IMG/VR virus record: IMGVR_UViG_3300024344_000019
Coordinates: 1 to 53,159 of that record
Strand: one strand, 5' to 3'
Origin: a virus
Length of the DNA stretch: 53,159 bases
Part shown: piece by piece, positions 40,525 to 48,071 of the stretch
Position numbering within the stretch: the stretch's first letter is position 1
Layout of the letters: the number at the start of each line of letters is the position of its first letter
Made by a program: the position numbers and the translations under genes
The notes under the pieces: generated by a model
What the model saw: the letters and a program-made list of their open reading frames with translations, nothing else
Told to the model about the DNA's origin: nothing
Database searches by the model: none

Positions 40525-41129
40525 GCCCTCATTTTTTCATTAGAGTAGCAATCAGCAACTAGGTGTATTCTATCAATATTGCTAGTATTTCTTACGGCGT
40601 GTGCTTTTGTAACATCGGTATAATAGTAGTGTCCAGTTTTTAAATTGTATTCTGTGCCATCTTTATCTTTTGTACTTTCATATAAAGTAAATACCACATT
40701 ATCATTCGTTCTAATTGGCATATGGATTCGAATAATATCGCCATCATCAAATCCAATATCTTTGTCTATCTTGTCTGTATGTTTACCAATAACTTTACCT
40801 GCTTCTAATCTCATAAATCTAACCCTCTCAAACTCACATGGTAAATTATCAAGCATATCTAAAATAGGTGTCATGATACTACTTTCTTTTAAAGATGTCC
40901 ATTGTAGTTTTTCTTCAGTTTTTACTGAACTCTTTAGTACACCAGGTTTTAATATATCTAAAGGGTCTGGTCCATATCCATGTAGTGATATAGCATCCCA
41001 TCCTGTTTTGACATATTTTGTTTTTACTTTTTTAAAATTCATATTATCAAGATTTGCGGCCACACTATTAAGTATTGAAGTGTCTTTATATGCCTCTAGT
41101 GATAATTCTTTCATTATAGGTCTAGTCAT
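40512..41129 (-). CDS. Aspartyl/asparaginyl beta-hydroxylase-like 2OG oxygenase
   Basis: 205 aa. RVRFMRLEAGKVIGKHTDK gives the HxD metal ligands, and TDVTKAHAVRNTS gives the distal His with an Arg nearby, followed by RIHLVADC. This resembles aspartyl/asparaginyl beta-hydroxylase domains. Likely hydroxylates a protein; the target is unknown. Starts 2 nt past the 79-aa gene. Confidence 0.82.
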   Translation of the reverse strand: MTRPIMKELSLEAYKDTSILNSVAANLDNMNFKKVKTKYVKTGWDAISLHGYGPDPLDILKPGVLKSSVKTEEKLQWTSLKESSIMTPILDMLDNLPCEFERVRFMRLEAGKVIGKHTDKIDKDIGFDDGDIIRIHMPIRTNDNVVFTLYESTKDKDGTEYNLKTGHYYYTDVTKAHAVRNTSNIDRIHLVADCYSNEKMRALLS

Positions 41130-41130
41130 T

Positions 41131-41370
41131 TTATTCCTTTCCGTTTATTCGCCAAGTATCATCTTTTGGTACCCAATTATTTGGTGCTTCTTGATACTCA
41201 CCTTCCTTTACCCTACTCCACATTTCATCAAAAGATGATTGTAAAGATAGACCTGTTCTGGTTTCTATTTCTTCAATAGCGTTTCTTAACAATTCTCTAT
41301 TGTATTCTTTCTTTCTTTGAAAGTCGTAATATTCTTTTAACTTTTCATATTCTACTGGATCAATTGCCAT
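41131..41370 (-). CDS. 79-aa phage protein, function unknown
   Basis: Start at ATG 41370, where it overlaps the previous stop as TAATG; a GTG/ATG 15 nt earlier is less likely. Helical first half (MAIDPVEYEKLKEYYDFQRK), then RTGLSLQSSFDEMWSRVKEG. No recognised family. Confidence 0.6.
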   Translation of the reverse strand: MAIDPVEYEKLKEYYDFQRKKEYNRELLRNAIEEIETRTGLSLQSSFDEMWSRVKEGEYQEAPNNWVPKDDTWRINGKE

Positions 41371-41885
41371 TAGTGTACCGACCATTGATACTCAAAATTT
41401 TGTGTTGTAGAATTTATACTAATTAATTTAGCACCATTTTTCATGTGAAAGTGCGTGGCCATAGGTGTTAGTGGTGATAAAGTTATTAGTCTTTTTATGT
41501 ATGGTTTTTCTTTTACAAACTCTAATAACTTAGTTATTATTTCTCTACCTGCACCTCGTTTTCGTGACCATACTGTATATGCTACAGCAATTTTACCACA
41601 TTGATTATCTTGACAAGCAACTTGGCTCATATAATCTAATTCTTTAACAGTAGTAGGAACTTCGTTAGTATATGCAACACAAACAATTGCTTCAATGTTA
41701 TTTTCATAACTAAGACCATATATTTTTCTTTCAGCAAATAAGCGCCAATTTAAATCTAATTCTGGTCTTACTGGATCCTCTGATACATCTATGTTAGTTA
41801 ATTCAACTAGCTCTGTACCTTTAACCCACTTAAAAAAGTTATCAATTTTATTCTGAAATATTTTCATCTTTTGTTGCCACTTCAT
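41370..41885 (-). CDS. GNAT-like acetyltransferase
   Basis: 171 aa from 41885, or 165 aa from a second ATG at 41867 (no clear Shine-Dalgarno favours either). NNIEAIVCVAYTNEVP, then KIAVAYTVWSRKRGAGREII give a GNAT core; RKRGAGREI is the Q/RxxGxG/A acetyl-CoA site. The C-terminus LSPLTPMATHFHMKNGAKLI is GNAT-like. Substrate unknown. Overlaps the deformylase gene by 38 nt. Confidence 0.7.
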   Translation of the reverse strand: MKWQQKMKIFQNKIDNFFKWVKGTELVELTNIDVSEDPVRPELDLNWRLFAERKIYGLSYENNIEAIVCVAYTNEVPTTVKELDYMSQVACQDNQCGKIAVAYTVWSRKRGAGREIITKLLEFVKEKPYIKRLITLSPLTPMATHFHMKNGAKLISINSTTQNFEYQWSVH

Positions 41886-42615
41886 GTCTTAATCTTTGTT
41901 GTTGTGCTCTAATGGTTTGTTTAATTAATTTAGATTGTGCTTTTTTACCTCTTTCTAATTTCATTTTACTTACTAGGTCGGTAAACACATATCCATTCAT
42001 ATGTTCGTTTTCATGTTGAAATATCCTTGCTGACATACCATGTAGATATTCGTCAATCGTTTCACCGTTCTCATCTGTATATTTTACATTTACCCATTTA
42101 GGTCTTTTGATTGATAAGAATAAGAAAGGATAGGATAAACAACCTTCTTTCATTAATACTGTTTCAGGACTTACATCATTAATTAATGGATTAAAACAGT
42201 TTCTTACTTTACCATCTTCTATCTGTGGGTGCCCACCCATAACAAACATACGAAATGGTAAACCAACTTGATTACAAGATAATCCTATACCACCATATTT
42301 AACCATACTGTTATACATTTTTTTAGATAAATCTTTTCTATCTTCTATTTTAAACTCTTTTAACATATCATCTGTATATGGTGCTATTCTCATTAATAAT
42401 CTAGGGTCAGTAGGTGGTATTAGTGGATATGTATTAGGGTCTTTCTTTTTTAGGTATTCATGCATATCGTTAATAGGTTGTGCTTGACTATCTAAAATAG
42501 GTTGTTCTTTTAAAAGACCTTGGTCTTTTTCTATAATAGGCGTTTTACCACTCGTAATATTTTCGTAGTGTCTTGCCGCTTCTTCTATTTTTTCTGGTGT
42601 TAGTTTATCTGCCAT
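41848..42615 (-). CDS. def: Peptide deformylase with N-terminal extension
   Basis: 255 aa; the usual length is ~170. Three deformylase motifs are present: GGIGLSCNQ (108-116), EGCLS (157-161; metal-binding Cys) and HENEH (201-205; HExxH). Removes the formyl group from new proteins. The first ~65 residues are a charged helical extension of unknown role. Phage deformylases are known in marine T4-like phages. Confidence 0.93.
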   Translation of the reverse strand: MADKLTPEKIEEAARHYENITSGKTPIIEKDQGLLKEQPILDSQAQPINDMHEYLKKKDPNTYPLIPPTDPRLLMRIAPYTDDMLKEFKIEDRKDLSKKMYNSMVKYGGIGLSCNQVGLPFRMFVMGGHPQIEDGKVRNCFNPLINDVSPETVLMKEGCLSYPFLFLSIKRPKWVNVKYTDENGETIDEYLHGMSARIFQHENEHMNGYVFTDLVSKMKLERGKKAQSKLIKQTIRAQQQRLRHEVATKDENISE

Positions 42616-43195
42616 TTTTAAGTTTTCCTTTAATTGTTGCTATAGTTTCAGGAACACCAAGATGATGAAACCAACCTGTGATAATATATTTATCGTGTTG
42701 TGAAACAATCCCTCTATGAGTGTGTGTGAAATCAGTAGGCCATAATAAACTTAGACCTCTTTTTGCTTTTATTTTGACTTCTGGATAATATACAAACTCT
42801 GTTCCACCACCATCAGGAACATCATTTAAATATGTCATAAAAACTAATGCTCTTTGGTGTGATTGATGTTGGTCTCTCTCATTGTGCCATCGTTTAAATC
42901 CTTGTCCAGGTCCATAGTGTTGTATGTTAAAGCCCTCAGAAATAGTTAGTTCAGGATTAAAATATTCATACTTATTAGAATATGCTTTTAATCCGTTTAT
43001 AAGATAATTGGTATAACTTTTGATAAATTTATTATTAGATACAAATTGAATATTAACATCTGTGGATTGTTTAGTATCTTTATCATGTGTTGCTTCGCTG
43101 TTGTATTTGTATTCTGTATTATTTTTGTGATAATCAATAAGACCATCAAATAACTCATCATTGTCTATCTGAAAAGGTAATATAAAGTTTTCCAT
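42605..43195 (-). CDS. Prolyl-4-hydroxylase-like 2OG-Fe(II) oxygenase
   Basis: 196 aa. INQHYG-type strand, FKRWHNERDQ (HxE metal ligands), ALVFMTYLNDVPDGGGTEFV, RGLSLLWPTDFTHTHRGIVS (distal His), KYIITGWFHH. The Lys in KYIITGW may take the place of the usual Arg. Substrate unknown. Overlaps the deformylase start by 11 nt, and its start overlaps the gp46 stop (TAATG). Confidence 0.85.
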   Translation of the reverse strand: MENFILPFQIDNDELFDGLIDYHKNNTEYKYNSEATHDKDTKQSTDVNIQFVSNNKFIKSYTNYLINGLKAYSNKYEYFNPELTISEGFNIQHYGPGQGFKRWHNERDQHQSHQRALVFMTYLNDVPDGGGTEFVYYPEVKIKAKRGLSLLWPTDFTHTHRGIVSQHDKYIITGWFHHLGVPETIATIKGKLKNGR

Positions 43196-44910
43196 TATTC
43201 TGCCATCCTTGTAAAGTTTTTATATTTCTCAAACTTCATTACTCTAGGAAACTTATCTATAAGAGTATCTCCTTTATGAGATATAACAAATATGTTTTCT
43301 TTTGCCATAGTGTTATGTAATATTCTCATAAACTCATCTGTGCCTGAGCTGTCTAGTGAACTATCAAATATTTCATCTAGTATAAGTAGATTTGTATTTG
43401 TACTATTTTTAAGTTTAGCAATTTCTCTCCATGTAAACAGTATTGCTAAATCTATTCTTAATTTTTCACCCTCACTAAATGAGTGATAATTAAACTCGTC
43501 TCTATGTCTTGACTTTATTGTCTCATTAAATTCTTCATCTAAACTAAAATTAACAAAGAAGTCCATATTTGCTAAATTTTTATTAATTAGTTGGTTCATA
43601 ATTGGCAAGTATTGTTTTATAATTTTTGTTTTAATACCTGTGTCTTGCATAAGGTGTCTAGCCGTATCTATGTAAAGCATTTCATTTTTTTGGTTCAACT
43701 TATCTTTTTCTAAATCTGCTATTCTTTCTCTTAACTGATTTAACTCGCCAGTCTGCTCTGCTGTAGATACCTTTTCATCTTGTAAATCTGCTATCTCTTG
43801 ACCTAATCTAACTGTTTGTTTTTTTATCTCCTCAATAGAAGTTTCGTAACGATTAATTAATAATTCTTTTTCTCTAATTGTTACCATTGTTTTATTAATG
43901 GTATCTAGTTTCATTTCACTAGTCTTAATTTCTTTGTCTATTTGACCAAGTGCAATCTCTAACTCTTGTATCTTCTCTGCCTTTTTACTCATCATTGTAG
44001 ATTTGTATGCCTCGTCAATCGCTTGTTGGCAGACAGGACAGTCGTTATGTGTCTGAAAGAAACCTAAATCTTTTTTGTGTTTGTTGCAAGTGTTCTCTAA
44101 CTTTGCTTCCATATTATGAAGTTTTTTGTGTTTATCATTTACCTTAGCTTCATCTATTACTAGTTTTTGTAAAACAGCAATATCAACTCTAACTTTTTTA
44201 ATATCTTCTTCATAGTTTGTTATGTCGGTTATAGATTTATTTAATTCTGCCTTTTTAGAATCTGCTAAATCTTTACTGCGATTGCTAATATCGTCAATAT
44301 ACTTTTTCTTATCATCAATCTTATTATCAACTAATTGGTAACTAAAATCTGTTTGTTTAATTAATTCATCTTGATTCTTTTGTTTTTCTCTAAACAATAA
44401 ATTCATTTTAGAAAAGATTTCAATGTCTAGTATTTCTTCTACAACTTGTCGTCTATGTCTTGCTCTTAATTGCATAAATGGCACAAACGAAGCATTACCT
44501 AATATTACAACCTGTGTAAATGACCGATAGTTTAATTTAAGTATTTGTTGTTCTAGGTGTTTTTGATAATCTCTTTGGGCGGCGTCTTGATTTAACATAT
44601 CGCCATCGCACCATATCTCAAACTTGTTTGGCTTAATACCTCTTATAATCTTATAATTTTTTTGACCTACTATAAACTCAACTTCAACAATACATTCTTT
44701 TTCGTTGATAGAATTAATTAACTGGTCTTTTTTAATATTACGAAATGGTCTTTGAAACAACCCAAAACACAATGCGTCTAACATTGTAGATTTACCTGCA
44801 CCGTTTTCACCAACAACTAATGTGGTGTTTGCTTTGTCTAAGTCTATTTCTATAAATTGTTGTCCTGTACTTAAAAAGTTTTTATATCTTACTTTTTGAA
44901 ATAATATCAT
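43195..44910 (-). CDS. 46: Recombination endonuclease subunit, T4 gp46-like (SbcC/Rad50 type)
   Basis: 571 aa (T4: 560). Walker A is VVGENGAGKSTML (32-44). Long coiled coils surround a zinc hook CPVCQQ at ~288-291. Signature FSEGEKLRIDLA and Walker B LLILDEIFDSSLD lie near the end. With gp47 it resects DNA ends for recombination. The 29-nt overlap with the nuclease-like gene shows that the insertion between gp46 and gp47 is tightly integrated. Confidence 0.95.
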   Translation of the reverse strand: MILFQKVRYKNFLSTGQQFIEIDLDKANTTLVVGENGAGKSTMLDALCFGLFQRPFRNIKKDQLINSINEKECIVEVEFIVGQKNYKIIRGIKPNKFEIWCDGDMLNQDAAQRDYQKHLEQQILKLNYRSFTQVVILGNASFVPFMQLRARHRRQVVEEILDIEIFSKMNLLFREKQKNQDELIKQTDFSYQLVDNKIDDKKKYIDDISNRSKDLADSKKAELNKSITDITNYEEDIKKVRVDIAVLQKLVIDEAKVNDKHKKLHNMEAKLENTCNKHKKDLGFFQTHNDCPVCQQAIDEAYKSTMMSKKAEKIQELEIALGQIDKEIKTSEMKLDTINKTMVTIREKELLINRYETSIEEIKKQTVRLGQEIADLQDEKVSTAEQTGELNQLRERIADLEKDKLNQKNEMLYIDTARHLMQDTGIKTKIIKQYLPIMNQLINKNLANMDFFVNFSLDEEFNETIKSRHRDEFNYHSFSEGEKLRIDLAILFTWREIAKLKNSTNTNLLILDEIFDSSLDSSGTDEFMRILHNTMAKENIFVISHKGDTLIDKFPRVMKFEKYKNFTRMAE

Positions 44911-45373
44911 TCACATACCCTTCTAGTTTATCATAATCATAAAAAATTGAAACCTTTTTATGTCTAAATTTTTGTTCGGCTATATATTCTTTTATACCTG
45001 GTCGCCATCCTTCACCAAGTATTGCTAGTATAACTTCATACTCTGGAAACTTGTGTCTAACATTCTCTAACAGATATGGTATTTTTTCATCTGTGGATCC
45101 TGCCTTTTCTTGTGATTTAAATTCTATTCTAATTCTTCTATTGTTTAGTATTAACACAAATTCTGTTTTACACATACTACCTGGATAGATACTTTCATAA
45201 GGAAAATCTTTGACTAGTATTTTATTATCTTCATCAAAAGAACCTGTACCGCTTTTTGACCATCTACTATGATAGATACTGCCTATATCTTTTGAATTAC
45301 AAAACAATTCAAATTTTTTCTCATAAGACATACCATCTACTTTGGCCTTTCTTAAACTAGGATTAGATATCAT
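44882..45373 (-). CDS. PD-(D/E)XK-type nuclease-like protein
   Basis: 163 aa. MSYEKKFELF helix, then CKTEFVLILNNRRIRIEFKS: an acidic residue in a strand followed by E-x-K, the pattern of PD-(D/E)XK nucleases, followed by a helix (LLENVRHKF) and EVILAILGEGW. It overlaps the MT-A70 methyltransferase by 4 nt (ATGA). Such pairing suggests a restriction-modification-like unit or a nuclease checked by methylation. Could equally be a repair nuclease. Confidence 0.6.
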   Translation of the reverse strand: MISNPSLRKAKVDGMSYEKKFELFCNSKDIGSIYHSRWSKSGTGSFDEDNKILVKDFPYESIYPGSMCKTEFVLILNNRRIRIEFKSQEKAGSTDEKIPYLLENVRHKFPEYEVILAILGEGWRPGIKEYIAEQKFRHKKVSIFYDYDKLEGYVNDIISKSKI

Positions 45374-45906
45374 ATTTCATTTCCCCAAGCATCCCATCCA
45401 TCAAATTTTTGTCTAGCAAATAATTCTATTCTAGGTAGGTCGCCACATAACTCAACTATGTCGTGTCTAATTCTATCTGGTTTTCTACTATGTTCTCTGC
45501 GTTGGTCTATAACTAATTGTGCCACAGACTTACTAATTCTTTTTGGTTTACCTTTTGTTGCAAGTAAACACATTTCTGGATTACTTCTAGTCCAGTATCC
45601 TAAACCTGTAAACATTCCCATATTACTCTTGTTTGATTTTGCCCATGTAAATGCAACTGTTTTATATACAAAGTTCCAAGACTTTATTACTTTAAATGCT
45701 TTTTCTAGTAAAGGGTCTGTAACCCACATAAACAAAATACTATTGTCTTTGGATATATCTTTCACAGGTAAATTACAAATATCTTTTATTGTCATACAAT
45801 CATAATGTTGTGTTGCATTTCTACCATCACCTTTCTTAGAATATGATTTAAAGTTCCAAGGCGGGTCGGCATATATTATATCATATTTTTTATTCGGTAG
45901 CAACAT
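45370..45906 (-). CDS. MT-A70-type adenine methyltransferase
   Basis: 178 aa from ATG 45906; a TTG 18 nt upstream is less likely. DPPW motif (D14) in IIYADPPWNF, then FMWVTDPLLEKAFKVIKSWN and the C-terminal RIELFARQKFDGWDAWGNEI, typical of the MT-A70 family (m6A). Probably methylates DNA. Overlaps gp47 by 17 nt and the nuclease-like gene by 4 nt. Confidence 0.9.
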   Translation of the reverse strand: MLLPNKKYDIIYADPPWNFKSYSKKGDGRNATQHYDCMTIKDICNLPVKDISKDNSILFMWVTDPLLEKAFKVIKSWNFVYKTVAFTWAKSNKSNMGMFTGLGYWTRSNPEMCLLATKGKPKRISKSVAQLVIDQRREHSRKPDRIRHDIVELCGDLPRIELFARQKFDGWDAWGNEI

Positions 45907-46969
45907 CCGTATCTTGTGCCTCAATGTACATTTCTTTAATCATAACTTTTAATTTATCTTTATCTAAATCAACTGGCAACTGGTCAACATAATTATTAAC
46001 TAGTGTAATAGTATCTTCGGATCCTTCTACCACATCATCACTTACATTCGTATGACTAAGGTCAGAATAATCTTCTATTATTTTTAATTCGTTTACACTT
46101 ATTTTGTTATAAAGCTTATCAAGCAATCTATCAAACATCTGATTGTCTTTTTTGTTGACAACAACTAACTTAACAAATTTTTGATTGTAGTCTGTTATAT
46201 CAAGTTTATCGTAATCTGTTTTGGTATCATCATACATAAGTTTCTTAAATATTGTATATGGATTTTTTATAAACTCTACTTCTCTTGTTTCGGTATCAAA
46301 TACATGAAACCCTTTTTGATTGTTATAATCTGACCAAGTCATTTCATATTGACTACCTAGATAAAATACTTGACCATCATCATTCTTGTGGTGAAAGTGA
46401 CCACTATATGTTTTTTCAAATCGTGATACAATACTCTTGTCGTGGCCATGTGTTTGAACCATAGTGTCCATCATTCTAAATCCGTTCAAATCAAAATGAC
46501 CCATGCATACATCAGCGTTTGCTGTGTTTAACATTTCCATACAATATGCTTCGTTTTCAGGATTAATCCAAGGCATCATCAAAATATTTAAACCATCAAA
46601 ATCTACAACTTTTGGATCCTCGTAAATAAATGGCTCATTAACACCATCAGGCGCTGTGCATAATTCTTGAACAGCATTTACTTTGTTTGTGTTTCTATAA
46701 TAGATATCATGATTACCTATAATGATATGAGTATCAATTTTGTCTTGCCATAATCTATTCATAAACTTGTTTCTAAAGTTATGAGCAATTCTATAATTAA
46801 TAAACTTTCGTCTATCAACAATATCACCTAAATGAACAAGTGTTTTTATGTTGTGCTCTTTTAGGTAAGGAAAGAATATATTATCATAGAACTTATAAAA
46901 GTATTCGTCAAATATATTACTATCGTTACGAGCACCAAAATGGGTGTCGTTTAACAATGCTATTTTCAT
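45890..46969 (-). CDS. 47: Recombination endonuclease subunit, T4 gp47-like (SbcD/Mre11 type)
   Basis: 359 aa (T4: 339). Calcineurin-like phosphoesterase motifs: LLNDTHFG (D8, H10), LVHLGDIVDRR, IIIGNHDIYY, VCMGHFDLNG, YSGHFHHKN. Nuclease partner of gp46 in end resection and host DNA breakdown. In T4 the two genes are near neighbours; here the nuclease/methyltransferase pair lies between. Confidence 0.95.
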   Translation of the reverse strand: MKIALLNDTHFGARNDSNIFDEYFYKFYDNIFFPYLKEHNIKTLVHLGDIVDRRKFINYRIAHNFRNKFMNRLWQDKIDTHIIIGNHDIYYRNTNKVNAVQELCTAPDGVNEPFIYEDPKVVDFDGLNILMMPWINPENEAYCMEMLNTANADVCMGHFDLNGFRMMDTMVQTHGHDKSIVSRFEKTYSGHFHHKNDDGQVFYLGSQYEMTWSDYNNQKGFHVFDTETREVEFIKNPYTIFKKLMYDDTKTDYDKLDITDYNQKFVKLVVVNKKDNQMFDRLLDKLYNKISVNELKIIEDYSDLSHTNVSDDVVEGSEDTITLVNNYVDQLPVDLDKDKLKVMIKEMYIEAQDTDVATE

Positions 46970-46970
46970 A

Positions 46971-47456
46971 TTATTTTTTAGTCGGTTCTTCTTTTAAATT
47001 CTTTTGTAGATAATCTAACATTTGACTTTGGTATACAGCGTCATCGCCTTTTAATTGATCCATCATGTTTTCTACACCTGCATTAGCAATTAACTTAGAT
47101 TTTATTTGTATTTGTTTTTTCTCTTTCTGTATTCTTCTAATAAATGCGTAATATATTATTTGTGTAAAATATGCAAATGGATTTTTACTTTTCTCTGGAT
47201 TAAAATTATCCATATATTGTAAACAATTCTCAATACCATCGCTAATCATGTCGTCTCTAAAAGTATAATTAATAAAGTTTGGTCTATAAGATAAATGATT
47301 GGCAATCTTTAAAAAACATTCACCAATATAGTTTGTTACCATTGGTCGTTTTTTACCTTTTTCTTCTGCCGTTTTAACTTTAAGTCTAAACTCAGTCATC
47401 GCTTCAAGAAACTTTTTGTTATCAACGTAATGTGGTTTTTCTTTTGCTTTTTTCAT
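46971..47456 (-). CDS. 55: Late sigma factor, T4 gp55-like
   Basis: 161 aa (T4: 185). YIGECFLKIANHLSYRPNFI, RDDMISDGIENCLQYMDNFN, NPFAYFTQIIYYAFIRRIQK match the gp55 conserved core, a short sigma70 region 2. Directs RNA polymerase to TATAAATA late promoters, which are present here. Residues 143-150 (QSQMLDYL) near the end could be a clamp-binding peptide. Probably leaderless: ATG 6 nt past the -10. Confidence 0.9.
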   Translation of the reverse strand: MKKAKEKPHYVDNKKFLEAMTEFRLKVKTAEEKGKKRPMVTNYIGECFLKIANHLSYRPNFINYTFRDDMISDGIENCLQYMDNFNPEKSKNPFAYFTQIIYYAFIRRIQKEKKQIQIKSKLIANAGVENMMDQLKGDDAVYQSQMLDYLQKNLKEEPTKK

Positions 47457-47462
47457 AAATTT

Positions 47463-47491
47463 ATTATACTATATTTTGTAGGTAAACACAA
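47463..47491 (-). promoter_or_regulatory. Early promoter of gp55-gp47-gp46
   Basis: TTGTGT (47491-47486), 17-nt spacer, TATAAT (47468-47463), 6 nt to the ATG. GC precedes the -35. Weaker -35 than the others. Confidence 0.75.
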
Positions 47492-47548
47492 GCCTTTATA
47501 CAACTTTTTTTGGTTTAAATTATTTTTTAATTATTCCTTGATATGTGC

Positions 47549-47576
47549 TTGACATATTTAGGATTGCGTGTATAAT
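47549..47576 (+). promoter_or_regulatory. Plus-strand promoter, antisense to the Lsm-like gene
   Basis: TTGACA (47549-47554), 16-nt spacer, TATAAT (47571-47576). GC precedes the -35 box, as in minus-strand early promoters. The only strong promoter found on the plus strand. Divergent from the gp55 promoter. Confidence 0.7.
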
Positions 47577-47652
47577 CGACTATGTAGTCGCCAGGGGATG
47601 AGCTATAGCTAGTGTATAGTTTTGGTAGTCTCATCATATAAAAGACTTTCTT
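47577..47652 (+). ncRNA. Possible structured antisense RNA start
   Basis: Directly after the plus-strand promoter: hairpin CGACT-ATGT-AGTCG (47577-47590), then a nested stem GATGAG/CTCATC enclosing CTATA/TATAG (47597-47652). No open reading frame of useful length. It would overlap the 3' end of the Lsm-like gene. The end is unknown, and no plus-strand terminator was found nearby. The same structure exists on the minus strand and could be the 3' end of the Lsm-like mRNA instead. Confidence 0.35.
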
Positions 47653-48058
47653 CTTCTTCCTTTTGTCTCATCTCATCATCTAGCTGTTCAGCAATTTCCA
47701 TTATCTTATTAATTTCTTTTGTTGAGTATTCCGTTTTAACTTTTGATTGTTGTAATTTTGATAGAATAACATCATAATAATTAGCTAATTCTTTTGCAGC
47801 TCTTGACACTACCATTACTTTGTCTTTTGGTATTACAAACATTTTATCCTCTGTAAAAGGTATCCAAGGTGCCAAAGTAGAATCATCTTTTAATCCAAAC
47901 TCGGTCATTCTTGGTGTTGTAATTAGTTGTAAAGGATTTTGTATTCTTAAAAACTCTTTATCTAAAGAGATACTTCCAACCAATGTACAACCGTCTAATA
48001 ACTTAACGATTCGATAGTCTGTTAAGTCGTTCGGTGCTTTGTTTATTAATTTATCCAT
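47609..48058 (-). CDS. Lsm/Sm-like domain phage protein
   Basis: 149 aa. TDYRIVKLLDGCTLVGSISL, then FLRIQNPLQLITTPRM ... WIPFTEDKMFVIPKDKVMVV is the order of strands in an Sm/Lsm fold; an acidic helical tail follows. May bind RNA, as Hfq-like proteins do, but this is inferred from pattern only. The GATAAATA late box lies exactly 5 nt before the ATG. Confidence 0.6.
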   Translation of the reverse strand: MDKLINKAPNDLTDYRIVKLLDGCTLVGSISLDKEFLRIQNPLQLITTPRMTEFGLKDDSTLAPWIPFTEDKMFVIPKDKVMVVSRAAKELANYYDVILSKLQQSKVKTEYSTKEINKIMEIAEQLDDEMRQKEEEESLLYDETTKTIH

Positions 48059-48063
48059 ATAAC

Positions 48064-48071
48064 TATTTATC
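48064..48071 (-). promoter_or_regulatory. Late-type promoter box (GATAAATA)
   Basis: GATAAATA on the minus strand, 5 nt upstream of ATG 48058. No -35 box. Lies at the stop codon of uvsW. Confidence 0.55.

Noticed and set aside
40645-41238. 197-codon plus-strand open frame
   Set aside because: Antisense to the Asp/Asn hydroxylase gene, low complexity, no start signal. A by-product of AT-rich codon use.
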